Source: Adiantum capillus-veneris (Eukaryota > Streptophyta > Polypodiopsida > Polypodiales > Pteridaceae). Taken from it: a stretch of DNA of 64,000 bases. Position numbers and translations under genes: made by a program. This document shows positions 23,029 to 34,860 of this stretch, one piece after another. The stretch spans positions 36,558,739-36,622,738 of the forward strand of contig CM043966.1 of NCBI GenBank assembly GCA_014529385.2, in the 5' to 3' direction. A model generated the notes under the pieces. That model was not told the origin of the DNA. It saw only the letters and a program-made list of their open reading frames with translations, and searched no databases. Numbering within the stretch: the first letter of the stretch is position 1; each line of letters begins with the position of its first letter.

Positions 23029-23600
23029 CTATATTTTGAGTTTAGTGACTACAAAAGGATAGGCTAAAGGATCAAAATAATAAGTTTCTTTTGACCTTTG
23101 AAAGCTACGAGATACACATATGGGTTGATTCCTACCACCATGGATAACTTTTGTAACTTGGTTATAGACCCATTGAGTCTGAGATATCTTTTCTCCTCCC
23201 AAGGTAATGGTAGCATCCGGATTCTTAGTACCAAGGAAAAGATAAACTTCGATGACTCCTAACTCCTCTGCCCAACGAAGTTTCTTGATATTGGTATCCA
23301 TGCACCATATCTTGTCAGCATCGATCGTATAGATTCCTCCAGATGGACTCCGGTTGATACCCCATCCTCTATGCACCCTTGGGATAGGTGGTGCAAACAC
23401 CCTATCCAAAATCATCATCACCCTTTTTTGAAACTGATAATTTGGTGATTGGCATGCATTTTCAAACATGATGGTGCACACCTGGAATTTCTGGTAGGCT
23501 GAATGAACATTTTCCTGTACCAGGAAAGTTCAGTCTTCAATACCATATGAAAATTCAAATCAATTTTTCTACGTTCTTCTATAATTTCAAACATTCGCAT
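23029..23600 (-). pseudogene. Unrecognised leader ORF of element E (about 190 aa, one frameshift)
   Basis: Between the PBS and gag the minus strand has an open frame starting at 23600 (MRMFEIIEERRKID) that shifts frame near 23530 and continues to 23029, ending YPFVVTKLKI. The main part (23481-23029, 150 codons) contains IPRVHRGWGINRSPSGGIY and LGVIEVYLFLGTKNPDATI. It ends 86 bp before gag. Chromoviruses normally have no ORF here. I recognise no domain. It could be a captured gene fragment or an accessory protein. Confidence 0.5.
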
Positions 23601-23650
23601 CCTTCAATATCCAAACATCAATCTAAAAATCTCCCCAAGCTTTAACCTAG

Positions 23651-23662
23651 GCTCTGATATCA
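23651..23662 (-). other. Primer-binding site of element E
   Basis: Minus-strand TGATATCAGAGC, one base from the LTR end. It differs from the initiator tRNA-Met site TGGTATCAGAGC by a single G-to-A. Confidence 0.85.
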
Positions 23663-25284
23663 CTGTGAGGTCCCTGCCCCTTGTCGAAAGGAGCGGAGTA
23701 CCTTTGATAGGTCTCCAATCCTGAAAAATAAAAACCAACGGACATTGCCTTAGCTACTACGTAGCCACTGGCATGAACCGTTAGTGAAGGATTGGTCCTA
23801 TCTCGCTATGGCGGAGCGTCACCACCATAACCCTATCAATTATACCTAAAAGTATAAATCTTAGAGTGACCAGCCTGTGCGCTTTTTTCCCCATGTTTCA
23901 CAAGCACAGCCGCCAAGGTTTGTCTCTTTTAAGATTTATGACTTTAAAAAAACAATTTCTAGCGTTGAAAAGTTACCCGACTCATCTGGTCCACCCGTCC
24001 ATAGAATGATACCGTCGGGGTATCATTCTCCCACTTTCCACACCACACTCACCCTTCATTTGTTATCTAACTACTACCACACTGTTTAAACATACATGTT
24101 CCTTTTCTTTATTTATGATATTGCTTCGTTAAAACAGCCCTTCAAACAATATTACAAACAATAGTCAAACAAGAAGTCATCCAGTTTTAAACCAACAACC
24201 CTTGGATTAGGTTCACTCAAGAATCTCTATTGGCGCTATTATGTCCGATCGGTATATACATTATTTTAAAAACCCTTGTCCTCATGAGCGTCCCATACCG
24301 CTCGACAAGTACTCGTTGTGCTAATCTGGACGTACTCCCACCACAGCAACAACGGTGCCAATCTGGGCGTCATCCTCACGCCACGGCAAAACAAAACTGC
24401 AGTATCCAGCTAGGCTAATCTGGGTGGACTCCCACCACAGCATCAGCGGTGCCATCCTGGGCGTCATCTCACTCCTCGGTAACTGCCACATAATACCAGC
24501 GCTAATAAGTAAAAGAATTGAGAGAAACCATACCGAAGGTTTTGGACAAACATTCTTTCCTATAGCAACCAGTTTAACCAGACAATCTTTCCTACTTGTC
24601 AAACATATGACGAGTTTCTTGGGGTAAAGCCCCGTGGTTTTCGTTTGTATTTTCTTTTCATAAGGTAAATAATATATTCCTATGGTCTCGCATATGCAAT
24701 GATGCATACCTTGAAACTACAATACTAACCTGTACCATAGCTCCGATTGGTCCGATTGGTGGAGACATAGCATGTTCCGTAGGGGTTCCACTGTTACTTG
24801 TACCAGCTTCATGATCATTAGCGCCTTGTGTTCAAGCACGCGTTGGAGCCATTTTTTTGTACTACACTTATGTTATACACTTAGACTTTAAATTGGTCAA
24901 TTTCCCTAGTAATCTCTTGTTTCCAAAGAGAGTCTGTAATTTGAACCCTCGCCAACTCGGATTCACACTTATTGTTGTTGTTCTACATCTAATTTCTATA
25001 CATCAAATATTTGCTAATCGTAATTAATCAAAAATTAAGTGTGTAAACTTTGAGTGAAAGTTTAGGAATGCATTACTTTTATGCTTCACATTTCTAATCC
25101 AATTCTAACTTCAATTTCTATACTTCAACTAAATAAATTTTTAGTATTACTCAAAATTCTACTTAATCTGATTGACAATAAAATTGGTGAATGAGAATTT
25201 CATCATGTATAATAAGAATATGATGAGTTCTCTAACTATACATAAGTTAATAGTGAAGATGTACTAACTAGAAAGAGTAGGTAT

Positions 25285-25870
25285 ACTTAGAGAGATTAGA
25301 GTAAGAGAAAACATACACTCACATCTTTTCTAAAGTTAATTGAATCCTACTAATCTATTAAAGAGATTACAGTAAGAGATAGCACACACACACACACATA
25401 TCCTTCTTAAAACTAATTGAATCTTACTAATCTATTAGAGAGATTACAGTAAGAGATAGCACACACACACACATATCCTTCTTTAAGCTAATTGAATCTT
25501 ACTAATCTAGTAGAGAGATTAGAGTAAGAGATAAACACACACACACATAGCTAATTGAATCTTACTAATCTAGTAGAGAGATTAGAGTAAGAGATAAACA
25601 CACACACACATAGCTAATTGAATCTTACTAATCTATTAGAGAGATTAGATTAAGAGATAGCACACGTACACACATATCCTTCTTAAAACTAATTGAATCT
25701 TACTAATCTAGTAGAGAGATTAGAGTAAGAGATAAACACACACACACATAGCTAATTGAATCTTACTAATCTATTAGAGAGATTACAGTAAGAGATAGCA
25801 CACACACACACATGCTAATTGATTCTTATTAATCTATTAGAGAGATTAGAGTAAGAGATAGCACACATTC
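25285..25870. repeat. CA-rich tandem array inside the E 5' LTR
   Basis: Same unit family as 17265-17800 but with an extra unit in the AAACACACACACACATAGCTAATTG subtype. Change in unit number between two LTRs that were identical at insertion shows later slippage or unequal exchange. Confidence 0.9.
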
Positions 25871-26036
25871 ATCATTCCTAAAGTTAATTGAATGCTTAAT
25901 TAATACACACCTTATTAGTCCACTAGAGTTTTTGCTCTCTTAGTGGTTTGTGGATGCCTTCTCTCTAAGAGAAGTGGCAGCACTTCGTGAGCACTATAGA
26001 GGCAATCTCTATGTCTAAAGTGTGAGCGTGGATGCT

Positions 26037-26046
26037 CTATTTATAG
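26037..26046 (-). promoter_or_regulatory. TATA box in the E 5' LTR
   Basis: Minus-strand CTATAAATAG followed by AGCATCCACGCTCAC. It is the best promoter-like sequence of element E. Confidence 0.6.
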
Positions 26047-26689
26047 CAGAAAAGAAAAAGTCCAACTTTTTTTTTTTAATAAATTTTTTTAAATTTTAAA
26101 AAAATATTTTTTATTTTATTTTATTCCCCCCCCAAAAATCATACCCGCGTTTTTGGTACCCTTGTGGTACCCATCAACTTGACCACTTTGTCATTATCAT
26201 CAAAAGATAAGGCCACACAAGCCCCCCCTCATTAAGATTGGTCAAGACTAGCCTCTCCTTTTCATGTGACAGTGTGTCCCACTTTGTCCCCTCCTATGTG
26301 AGTCCAAGTGAGTCCATGTGCCTTCATTTGTCATCCCTGTGTATTCTTTTGTCTGTATAATTATTTTATTTATTTTCTTAATGATAATTTACTTTACATT
26401 TTTAAGGTAAACTTTACAGTCTTATATTAACTTTACAGTAGTAAAAGAAAATTTTACATTCAGTATATAAGTCTTGCAATAAGTTAGTTATTGATTCATA
26501 TAGCCAAACATGTCAGAATTTTGTAGCGTAAATTTTAAATTCTAGGTTTTCTCAACCTACGATTCATAATATGAATTCGAATATCTTAAATAATGAGTGA
26601 TGGCTAAAAAACTTTCAAATGCGTAATAGAACTTGTGTGAAATTTAAAAGTAGAGACCTTACATTGAAAGTATTGAGTGAGGATTAAAC

Positions 26690-27935
26690 ATGACAACTCA
26701 TCCATCATTAGGGTTTCCCACTCAACTCAGAGCTATGCCACCTACACAAACAGCCAGAAATACTGCAACACCTATAACAAGAGGGTTGAGACAAAACCAT
26801 GAGGCTTATCAATCATATCAAGCCAAACCTCAAGGCAGGGCTCATGGATATTTGTTAAGTGATCATGTAGCTCACTAGAAGCCAAACCAATCAACTAAAA
26901 TGCGGGAGTTTGGAAGAGCAAAAGTGGAAATTGTTGGAGACTTAGAGAAGAAGCATCCTCTAATCAACAAACCCAAAGTGAGGTTCATCAAAACCAATGA
27001 ATCCATGAGAGTTCTAACGGATTACACTTATGACAGATTTGCAAGAAGCTAACATTGAAACTATGGAATCAAATGGACCTCAAACATCCAAAATAGCTAT
27101 TCACGAGAGTGTAGCTCCTACCTCATTGAGTTGAACCAAGAGACCACCAATTAGACTTACAAATCCATCAACATTTCCAAAACATGTCTCAAAGGGGATT
27201 CCACCAGGATTTGCTCCAAGACGAGAAGAAAGAACGAGGGATGTCTTTGTGAGAAACCCCAACACGCTAAGATACATGGTTGCACCAGAACCAATGAGAC
27301 CATATCAATTGGCCAAATGTGTCAAGAACAAGTATGATGGATTAAGGGATCCATACGTACATGCATCCTTGTTCAAACAAGTGTTAAGAGCCGAACAAGT
27401 ATTTTATTTTCAAACACAGTATGAGGGATTTGGCTTAACCTTGGAAGGGAGAGCATTGAATTGGTTCCAACCGTTGGACAAAAATGCATTCTCAAACGTT
27501 GAACAATTGTTGCAAGAATTTGTTGTGGAGTTCTCTAAAAGGGGAATCAAGCATAACACAGTGTCCCAAATCTATGCATTCAAGCAAAAAGAAGATGAGA
27601 GAGTGAAGGAAGCATCGCTACGCTTCAAACAATATATAGAGAGATGTCGGAACGCAAGTCACCACAGGATGAAAGATAATCAATCCTCTTCATAGAGGGT
27701 TTGAAAAATGAAACTCTCAAGAAAGATTTGCACTTAAAAGGATGTACTTCCAAGTCATGAGAGAAGCGTTATACCTAGCTGACAATCGTAAAGCCTATGG
27801 CGAGGAAATTGGTGATACAAAGATCACCATGGATAATTCTCCTTTAGCATCTAGTGAAACCAACACAAGGCAAGTGGTTATGTCTCAATTAATGACCAAC
27901 CTAGATGAGCTAGCAGCGCAAGTAGCACAATGAAT
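26690..27935 (+). pseudogene. Gag N-terminal and core region of element A
   Basis: An ATG at 26690 (MTTHPSLGFPTQ...) follows the E insertion by 21 bp and starts a basic N-terminal region broken by stops. The gag core is clear at 27249-27695: KYDGLRDPYVHASLFKQVLR, QYEGFGLTLEGRALNWFQPL and EEFSKRGI-like blocks match B at 42165-42435. A frameshift near 27655 and a TAA interrupt it, then FIEGLKNETLKKDLHL and MREALYLADNRKAYGE follow as in B. The core forms the particle that packages element RNA. Confidence 0.85.
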
Positions 27936-29718
27936 AAAATGGTGTGCCATTGAGCAAAAATGGACCAATCATGAGATGAGTGAGTGCTACTATAATCAAA
28001 CCTACACGAGGGGGATACTATTTGGACATCAAATAGAAAAACAAATGCCATTACCAAATCATCCATTATTTCAAAATAGGGTTGTATCAAGGTCTTTACA
28101 AAGAGCTGAGGTATCACAACCTAGGCTAGGGCAAGGACATTTGAGAAACTCTATTCATTGAATGAGGACACTCTGATGTTCATAGCCAATCAAGAGCGTA
28201 GACCAGAGACCATTCTAGCTAAGCAAGAACAACCACCAATTGTGTCACCAGTGACCCAACAAGATGGACCATGCTACAAGTGTGGAGGTAATCATTGGGC
28301 CAAGAATTGTTCTCGTGTAGAGATAATTGGATATTATTTGGAGTGTGCCATAACACACGTTGTTCCAAATTGTCCAAAACACCCAAACAAACAGGGGAAA
28401 ACAACAATGAATGTTGTGGGAGTGTTACCTTCTCCAAGTGGATCAGAGGCAGAATCCAAAACTCCTGTGAAGTTAGTGACTAGAGCACAAGCAAAAGAAA
28501 ATGCTAAGGACCAAGCTAATGAGGAGAAAGATCAACAACCCAAACAAGGGGAAACAACTAATGTGTCAGTGAGGACTGGGAGAAAATCCTGGAAAGCCAA
28601 AAGAGACAAAATTAAAGCAAAAACAATTACAAATCAAACTGCACTACAAACAGAATTACAAGAGACAAAGGAGCAGTTAAAACAAGAACGAAAAAACAAA
28701 ACGGTGGTGAGCGATAAGAAGCCAAGGAAGGCATCTTCAAGAGGATCTGTGTTGGTAGACAAAGTCCTAGAGACATTAGATGCTGCATTGGAAGCATATG
28801 AGGCTAGATTGAAACCCAACCAAACCCTAGAGCAACGAAGGATGAAATATCCTCATGCTGAGGTAGAGATTGAGAGGTTGAAAATGTGTAAGGAATTGGT
28901 AAAAACTGCACAGGCAATGATGGATCCTGAAGCACCAATTCCACCTCCGGAAACAAAACCAAAAAGTGTTGGATTTGAAATGCTTAAGACAAAGGTTGTT
29001 GAAACATTAACTCAAAGTAACATTGAGCTAGAATCACAAAAGGATGTGCAAGCAAAGACTGCAGCACTAGAAACCAACAGCCTAGAAATTCAACTAGATG
29101 ATCAAGTAGTGGCCAACACCACTAATGATGCAAGGTCAAGATCACAATTTATGGCACCTATCCCAGAGATAGATGAGCCATGGCCAAATGAATTGTGGGA
29201 AGCAATTAGAAGTGCAAAAGATGGAAGTGCGACTTTCCAATCTGCACCCAGGACTGAGGTCAATACAGGGCATGAAGTCTATCAGGGAGACATTCAATCT
29301 CTAAATGAAGATGCAGGGACGGAAGTTTCAATTGAAAGCAAACCAAAGTCCTTGAAGACCTTACCCTCATACATAGGAGAACATGAAGCAGACTCAGAGA
29401 CTAGAGTGGTGCCATCTCAGAGGAAATCCATATCCAAGATGATGGATACAAAGAGTATGCAAGAGTTGATGTCTGCTCCAATACAGTGCACCATTACTCT
29501 ATCTGAACTGCTTAAGATTAGACCACATGTGTGGGATGAAGTAGGCAACAATTTGGGGAAGATGGGATTAAAGATACCTCTTTGAGATCTACCCTCAAAT
29601 GAACAATCAAACAAAACTCAACAAGAAAGTGCAAACGCTAAACCTCTGCCAATAAACAAGGTGGGGGAATATTGCGAAGGAGAAGAAGGAAACACCACCT
29701 TACCTGTGCAATACAAAG
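27936..29718 (+). CDS. Gag C-terminal region of element A: zinc knuckles and linker
   Basis: After a stop at 27933 the frame gives IKWCAIEQKWTNHEMSECYY, a knuckle-like CX8HX4C segment shared with B. The long frame 28158-29585 (475 codons) has CYKCGGNHWAKNC and a second, Cys-depleted knuckle (YYLECAITHVVPNC), both with three rather than four residues before His. A Lys/Glu-rich helical stretch (ELQETKEQLKQERK), VLETLDAALEAYEARLKPNQTLEQRR and the block ELWEAIRSAKDGSATFQ follow, all shared with B. After one TGA at 29583 the frame runs to NKVGEYCEGEEGNTTLPVQY, the protease leader, and is cut by copia F at 29719. Confidence 0.85.
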
Positions 29719-29945
29719 TGTTACCATATACACGTGGTATTGATGTGTGTAAACACACTAGGACCGCCGGGGCATTTTTTCCCTCTTTAGGAGGTTTTTT
29801 CCCCCGTGCATTGTATATACGCCCATCACTCTAGGGCTATCTATCTTTCCATTGCACACTAAGTAACACACACTCTATTGTGTGCCTTGAGCTTCCTTCA
29901 TCTTCTCCAAGCTGTGTGTGTTTCTATGCAACCCTAATTCCAACA
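29719..29945 (+). repeat. 5' LTR of copia F
   Basis: TGTTACCATAT...CTAATTCCAACA, 227 bp, with a TATA-like TGTATATAC at 29812-29820. Confidence 0.97.
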
Positions 29946-29947
29946 AT

Positions 29948-29959
29948 TGGTATCAGAGC
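29948..29959 (+). other. Primer-binding site of copia F
   Basis: TGGTATCAGAGC, two bases after the LTR. Exact match to the initiator tRNA-Met type. Confidence 0.95.
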
Positions 29960-30295
29960 AGGTCACGTCCTCTCAGGCTTAGTCGCCAACTGCTCCAGCA
30001 CACGCCTGCTCACTTTCTCCGATTTCAGTGAGCTTTGGCGAGCGTTCGCGGGTCGACAAAAATTTTGGGAAAGCTTGAAGAGCTTGGTTTGCTCATAATT
30101 TTGATTTGGGCTCATTTCGGCCTCTGTTTCCACTGCACAGGCTATTTTGTCATTTTGTGCAAAATTTTTGTTAGTGCCGTTTTCTGCATAACAAGTGCCT
30201 TATAGTCTTCTACGGTTTGTGCTATATAGCACAGGTTGTTCCCGCTCCGTTTCTCCTATTTGCGGACAACTTTCACATCAAGTGCAGCATTTACC

Positions 30296-33046
30296 ATGGC
30301 TGACAACAACAACACAGATGTGTTCAAGATGTTTGCTGATGAGGATAGGTTGGATGGGAACAACTACCCTATGTGGGCTTATATGATGCAACATGTTCTT
30401 GTGTCAAAGGGTGTCTGGAACATTGTGCAGGGCATTGATGTACGTCCTGGTTCTGAGGATGTATGCGATGTTGAGGATGTTGCAGGTCTTGCTGCAAGGA
30501 TTGCAGCTGTTAGAGTTGTTTTGCCTACGGCTGAACAAGCTCGTTGGGATGTTAAGGATGCGCAGGCTCATGCATTGATTGCGTTGTCTGTGAAGCGCAC
30601 CATTGTTCCTCACATCCGTTCAGCAAAATCTACAAAACATGCTTGGGATATTTTAGCAGGTCTTTATGCAAGCCGCAATGAGGCTAAAATTGCTTTGCTG
30701 CGTAAAGAGATGGAGTCGAAGATTATGCATGAGGAACATGATATGGACACTTTCCTTGCTAGTGTCAAGGATATCAATGAGCAGCTTATTTCTGCAGGTG
30801 AAGTCATTTCAGACAGTTCCCTTGTGCAGACTGTCATTGATGCCTTACCAGATTCCTACCAGACTTTTGCTAGTACTTGGAGATTGATGACCCAAGGAAA
30901 TCCTGAAGTCGTCAAGTTTGATGTGTTATGCACATTTCTGTTGCAAGAGTCACTTTCTAGAAAAAACAGGACTAGGCAGCGTGCAGTTGAACAGGCTTTT
31001 ATTGCTTCTCAAAGAAAGGGTGGTAACAGTAATGCAGCCACTTCTTATGGTTCTGCTGCGAGTGACAAAAATTCTGTTCCTAATGCTTCTGTTGGCAGTA
31101 CTTCGTCTGGCAATTCTGGTGATAAGGGCAAAAAGAAGATGCGTTGCCATTATTGTAAAGCCAATGATCACTTGATCAAGTCGTGTCCTAAGTTGAAGGC
31201 CAAAGAGGATAAGAAGAAAGAGGGTGGTTCCACTGCAAATGTTGGTTCCACTACAAATGCAGCCATTGTTGAGTCTTCTGTGAAAGAAGACTGTGTTGCT
31301 GATGTTGATGCAGAATGGGCTTTTAGCGCAGAGTGCACTTACAATCCTGCTGTCAATGATGCATGCTTGTCAGTTGTTGCTGCAGATTCACATGTGTGGT
31401 ATTTCAACAGTGGTTCTACAAAGCACATTACCTCACATCGTGAATTGTTTACCTCTCTTGAGTCTGTCCCTCATGGGAATTCAGTCACTTGTGCCAACAA
31501 CGCCTCTTATCCAGTTCAGGGAGTTGGAAAGATTGTGCTCACTGCTGATGCACTTTATGTACCTGGGATCAAGAAGAATCTCTTATCTGTATCCGCACTT
31601 GCTAGGCTTGGACTTGTAGTCAAATTTGTGGATGAGTGATGTATAGTTCATGATCTCAGTTTTGGTGATGAAATTGTTGCATCTGGCCTTTTGTGTCGTG
31701 GGCTATATAAGCTCACTTTGTATGACAAGTGTGGACAAAATTTTGCAAATGCTGTTGCAGATTCAAGGGCTATTTCAGATGCAAAACTTTGGCATGCACG
31801 TTTTGGTCATCTGAATTTTGCCAGTTTGTTGCGTTTGCAGAAATCTGATATGGTTGCTTCTTTGCCACCTCTTGAAGCACCTATCAAACATGTTTGTGAA
31901 GGCTGTATTTTGGGTAAGATGCAGCGTTCTAAGTTTCCAAAGGATGGTTCAGTTCAGGCCACATGCAGGTTGCAGCTTGTGCATAGTGATGTTTGTGGGC
32001 CCATGCAAACTCCGTCCTTGGGCAATTACTTGTACTTCGTGACTTTCATCGATGATTACTCCAGGCATGCATGGGTATTTCCGCTTAAATCAAAGTCCAA
32101 AGTTTTTATGTGCTTCAAACAATTTTTGGCTATGGCTGAAAATGTCTCGAAATGTACTATGGGCACCCTCCGTTTTGATCGAGGGGGGGAGTATATGTCT
32201 CATGAATTTAATGCATTTCTGGCTAGTCGTGGGATAAAACAACAATGTACAATGCCTTATACACCTCAACAAAATGGTGTTGCTGAGAGGAAAAACAGGT
32301 CACTGACGGAAATGGCACGATGCATGGTCAAAAGTCAAACTTTGCCGCATTCTTTTTGGCTTGAGGCCATTATGTGTGCCACTTATGTACTTAACAGGTG
32401 TCCTACGAAAGCTTTGCAGTCTATTACTCCATATGAAGCATGGCATGATAGAAAGCCTTCTATTGAGCACATGCATGTTTTTGGTTGTTTGGCATATGCT
32501 TTGGTGCCACAAGTGCAGTGCAGAAAATTGGATGATAAGGATGTCAAATGTATTTTTGTTGGTTCTAGTGCTGAAAGCAAAGGTCACAGGTTGTATCATC
32601 CACAAACAAAACGTATTCTGGTTTCACGGGAAGTAGTGTTTATGGAAGATTCTATTCAGCCCTTGCTGTCATGTACTAGAGACAGTAATGTAAGCTCACA
32701 GGACATTTATGACACTTTGTTGCCTCTTTTCAGTGGTGGAAATACGAATGTAAGCTCCAATGAGGCAAATGTACAGCCTAAGGGGGTTTCTGAAAATGTT
32801 CTAGAGCATCCTATTACTGATGCAGATGTACATGATGTACGTGACGAGGAAAGGGCTGAAAATGAGCAGGCTAGAGGTATGCCAAAATGGTTGGTGCACA
32901 CTTTGCGTGACAGTAAATTGGATGCACCTTTGTCTAGTCGTACTCGTTCAGGCTCTTGCCATGCATCTTATGCATCACATTGTTATGCTTTGGCTGTGTC
33001 TAGCTTACATGATGTTGAAGAGCCTCTGACTTTTGATGAAGCATAA
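30296..33046 (+). pseudogene. Copia F gag, protease and integrase
   Basis: The ATG at 30296 is in good context (ACCATGG) and starts MADNNNTDVFKMF. Gag has WDVKDAQAHALIALSV and a zinc knuckle CHYCKANDHLIKSC. The protease active site reads FNSGST (31403 on), with Asn in place of the catalytic Asp. A TGA at 31637-31639 interrupts; the same frame resumes with LWHARFGHLN and CEGCILGKMQ (integrase zinc-binding region). The integrase core has HSDVCGP, RFDRGGEY and NGVAERKN, giving the D, D and E residues. The frame ends at a TAA (33044-33046) caused by a one-base shift. It supplies particle, processing and integration functions. Confidence 0.95.
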
Positions 33047-34552
33047 ATTTAGAAAATTGGATGGCTGCCATGCAATCAGAATATGATGCACTTATAGAAA
33101 ATGACACATGGACTTTATGTGATTTTCCTCCTGGCAAAAAGGCCAGTGGTACGAAGTGGGTTTACAAGTTGAAACGCAAGCCGGATGGTGAGATCGATCG
33201 CCATAAGGCTCGACTTGTTGCAAAGGGTTATGCACAGCAAAAAGGCATAGATTATGAAGAGACTTTTTCTCCCACTTGTCGTATGACTACTATGCGTTTT
33301 CTATGTGCATTGGCAGCTCATTTTGGTTGGGATGTACATCAATCAGACATTGTTACTGCTCTCTTGAATGGTGACATATTTGAGGAAGTTTATGTAACGC
33401 AGCCTCGCGGTTTTGTCATAAAAGGACAAGAGGACAAAGTGTGCAAATGTAAGAAGGCTTTGTATGGGTTGAAGCAATCTCCTCGTGCTTGGTATGAGAA
33501 AGCTGACACTCATTTGGTCAAACAAGGCTTTCGTAACAGTCCAACAGAAAGCACATTGTATGTAAAGCGTGAGGGTGATGTACTTCTCATTGTGGTTCTT
33601 TATGTTGATGATTTGTTGATCACTGGATGAGAGACATATTGCTTAATTTAAGGCTGATTTGAATGCTACTTTCAAGATGAAAGATTTGGGGTTGTTGCAT
33701 CATTACTTGGGTATACAGTTTAAGCAGTGTGATGGTGGTATTGCCTTGTGTCAAAAAAGTTACATAGAGACATTGCTATGTAAGTTTGGACTTGAGGATT
33801 GCAAACCTATTTCCACTCCCATGGAAACAGGTTTGAAGTTAAGTCTACATGATGCTGGCGATCCTACTGATGTCAGTCTTTACCAAACTGCTGTTGGCTG
33901 CCTCATTTATGTATGCAACACAAGGCCGGATATTCACTTTTCAGTCTCACAGGTCAGCAGATTTATGCATAGCCCAGGGTCTAAGCATTGGCAGGTTGTC
34001 AAGAGGATTTTCCGCTACCTTAGTGACACTTTACATCTTGTCTTGTATTATCCCAAGGGGGGATCATTGCCGCAAGACTTACAGGCTTTTTCGGACTCAG
34101 ATTGGGCTGGTTGTTTTGACACGCGAGTGTCCACAAGTGGTTTTTGTTTCATGCTTGGCAGTTCATGTATATCATGGTTGAGCAAGAAGCAACCTACTAT
34201 GGCCACTTCGAGTTGTGAGGCTGAGTACAGGGCAGTCTTCACAGCTACGGTTGAGTGTGTATGGCTCAGACGCCTTATGGCTGATTTGGGTGTTGGACAG
34301 GACATTGCCAACACTATCTACACTGACAGTCAGAGCGCATTGGCAGTTGCAAGGAACCCAGTTTTTCATGCTCGCACAAAGCACATTGAGGTGCATTACC
34401 ACTATGTCAGGGAGAGGCTCTCAGCAGGAGAGATTAGCTTGGCTTATGTGCCAACACAGGACAACCTTGCAGATCTTTTCACAAAGGCATTGTCTCGTGA
34501 GAAGCTTGAAGCTTTCCGCAAAGCTTTGGGCTTACTCCCCTTTGTGGACTGA
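33047..34552 (+). pseudogene. Copia F reverse transcriptase and RNase H
   Basis: The RT frame continues at about 33047 (ENWMAAMQSEYDAL) with KWVYKLKRKPDGEIDRHKARLV, GLKQSPRAWY and YVDDLLITG (33601-33627), the intact catalytic Asp pair. A frameshift near 33626 and a TAA (33644-33646, explained by CAA to TAA) interrupt it. The frame then resumes FKMKDLGLLHHYLGIQF through 34552. RNase H has AFSDSDWAGC, SSCEAEYRAV, IYTDSQSALAV and ADLFTKAL. It makes the element cDNA. The order integrase before RT confirms Ty1/copia. Confidence 0.95.
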
Positions 34553-34627
34553 TCGTGTCCTCAGGGCATGGCACTTCCCTTTACTCATGTGCCAGCTCTC
34601 GTTCACCGCATCACTCCAGAGGGGATT

Positions 34628-34855
34628 TGTTACCATATGGCATGTGGTAGTGATGTGTGTGAACACACTAGGACCGCCGGGGCATTTTTTCCCTCTTTAG
34701 GAGGTTTTTTCCCCCGTGCATTGTATATACGTCCATCACTCCAGGGCTATCTATATTTCCATTGCACACTAAGTAGCACACTCTCTATTGTGTGCCTTGA
34801 GCTTCCTTCGTCTTCTCCAAGCTGTGTGTGTTTCTCTGCAACCCTAATTCCAACA
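34628..34855 (+). repeat. 3' LTR of copia F
   Basis: Starts TGTTACCATAT after the purine tract AGAGGGGAT (about 34618-34626) and ends TTCCAACA directly before the CAAAG target duplication. Confidence 0.97.
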
Positions 34856-34860
34856 CAAAG

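Larger units (their letters stand above)
15653..26663 (-). mobile_element. Ty3/gypsy chromovirus E, minus strand, inserted in the leader of A
   Basis: Two LTRs of about 2.9 and 3.0 kb in direct orientation flank a 5.1-kb internal region. Reading the minus strand: 5' LTR (26663-23664), PBS, leader ORF, gag-pol with C-terminal chromodomain (22942-18593), polypurine tract, 3' LTR (18563-15653). Ends are TG...CA. The flanking 5-mers are TTGAG (15648-15652) and TTGAA (26664-26668), a target duplication with one change. Gag-pol is one continuous frame apart from four stop codons, so this was probably a recently functional element. Confidence 0.93.
23664..26663 (-). repeat. 5' LTR of element E (3000 bp)
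   Basis: Partner of 15653-18563. On the minus strand it has a well-formed TATA box, CTATAAATAG (26037-26046), so the transcript would contain about 2.3 kb of R-U5 including the CA-rich array at 25285-25870. The length difference from the 3' copy comes mainly from that array and from an A/T-rich tract near 26065-26130. Confidence 0.95.
29719..34855 (+). mobile_element. Ty1/copia element F (5.1 kb) inserted in the protease of A
   Basis: It has 227/228-bp LTRs, an initiator-Met PBS, gag, protease, integrase, RT and RNase H in copia order, a polypurine tract and 3' LTR. The host sequence CAAAG is duplicated exactly at 29714-29718 and 34856-34860. Removing F and one CAAAG joins the host reading frame (LPVQYKGVKTLAILDSGA). 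The two LTRs differ at roughly a dozen positions by eye, so insertion is not very recent. It carries two stops and two frameshifts. Confidence 0.97.

Noticed and set aside
9740-29959. TGGTATCAGAGC sites as tRNA gene pieces
   Set aside because: Only 12 bases, each next to an LTR end; these are primer-binding sites.
30393-32901. Many open frames of 60-110 codons overlapping copia F on both strands
   Set aside because: They are out-of-frame shadows of gag-pol with no motif.
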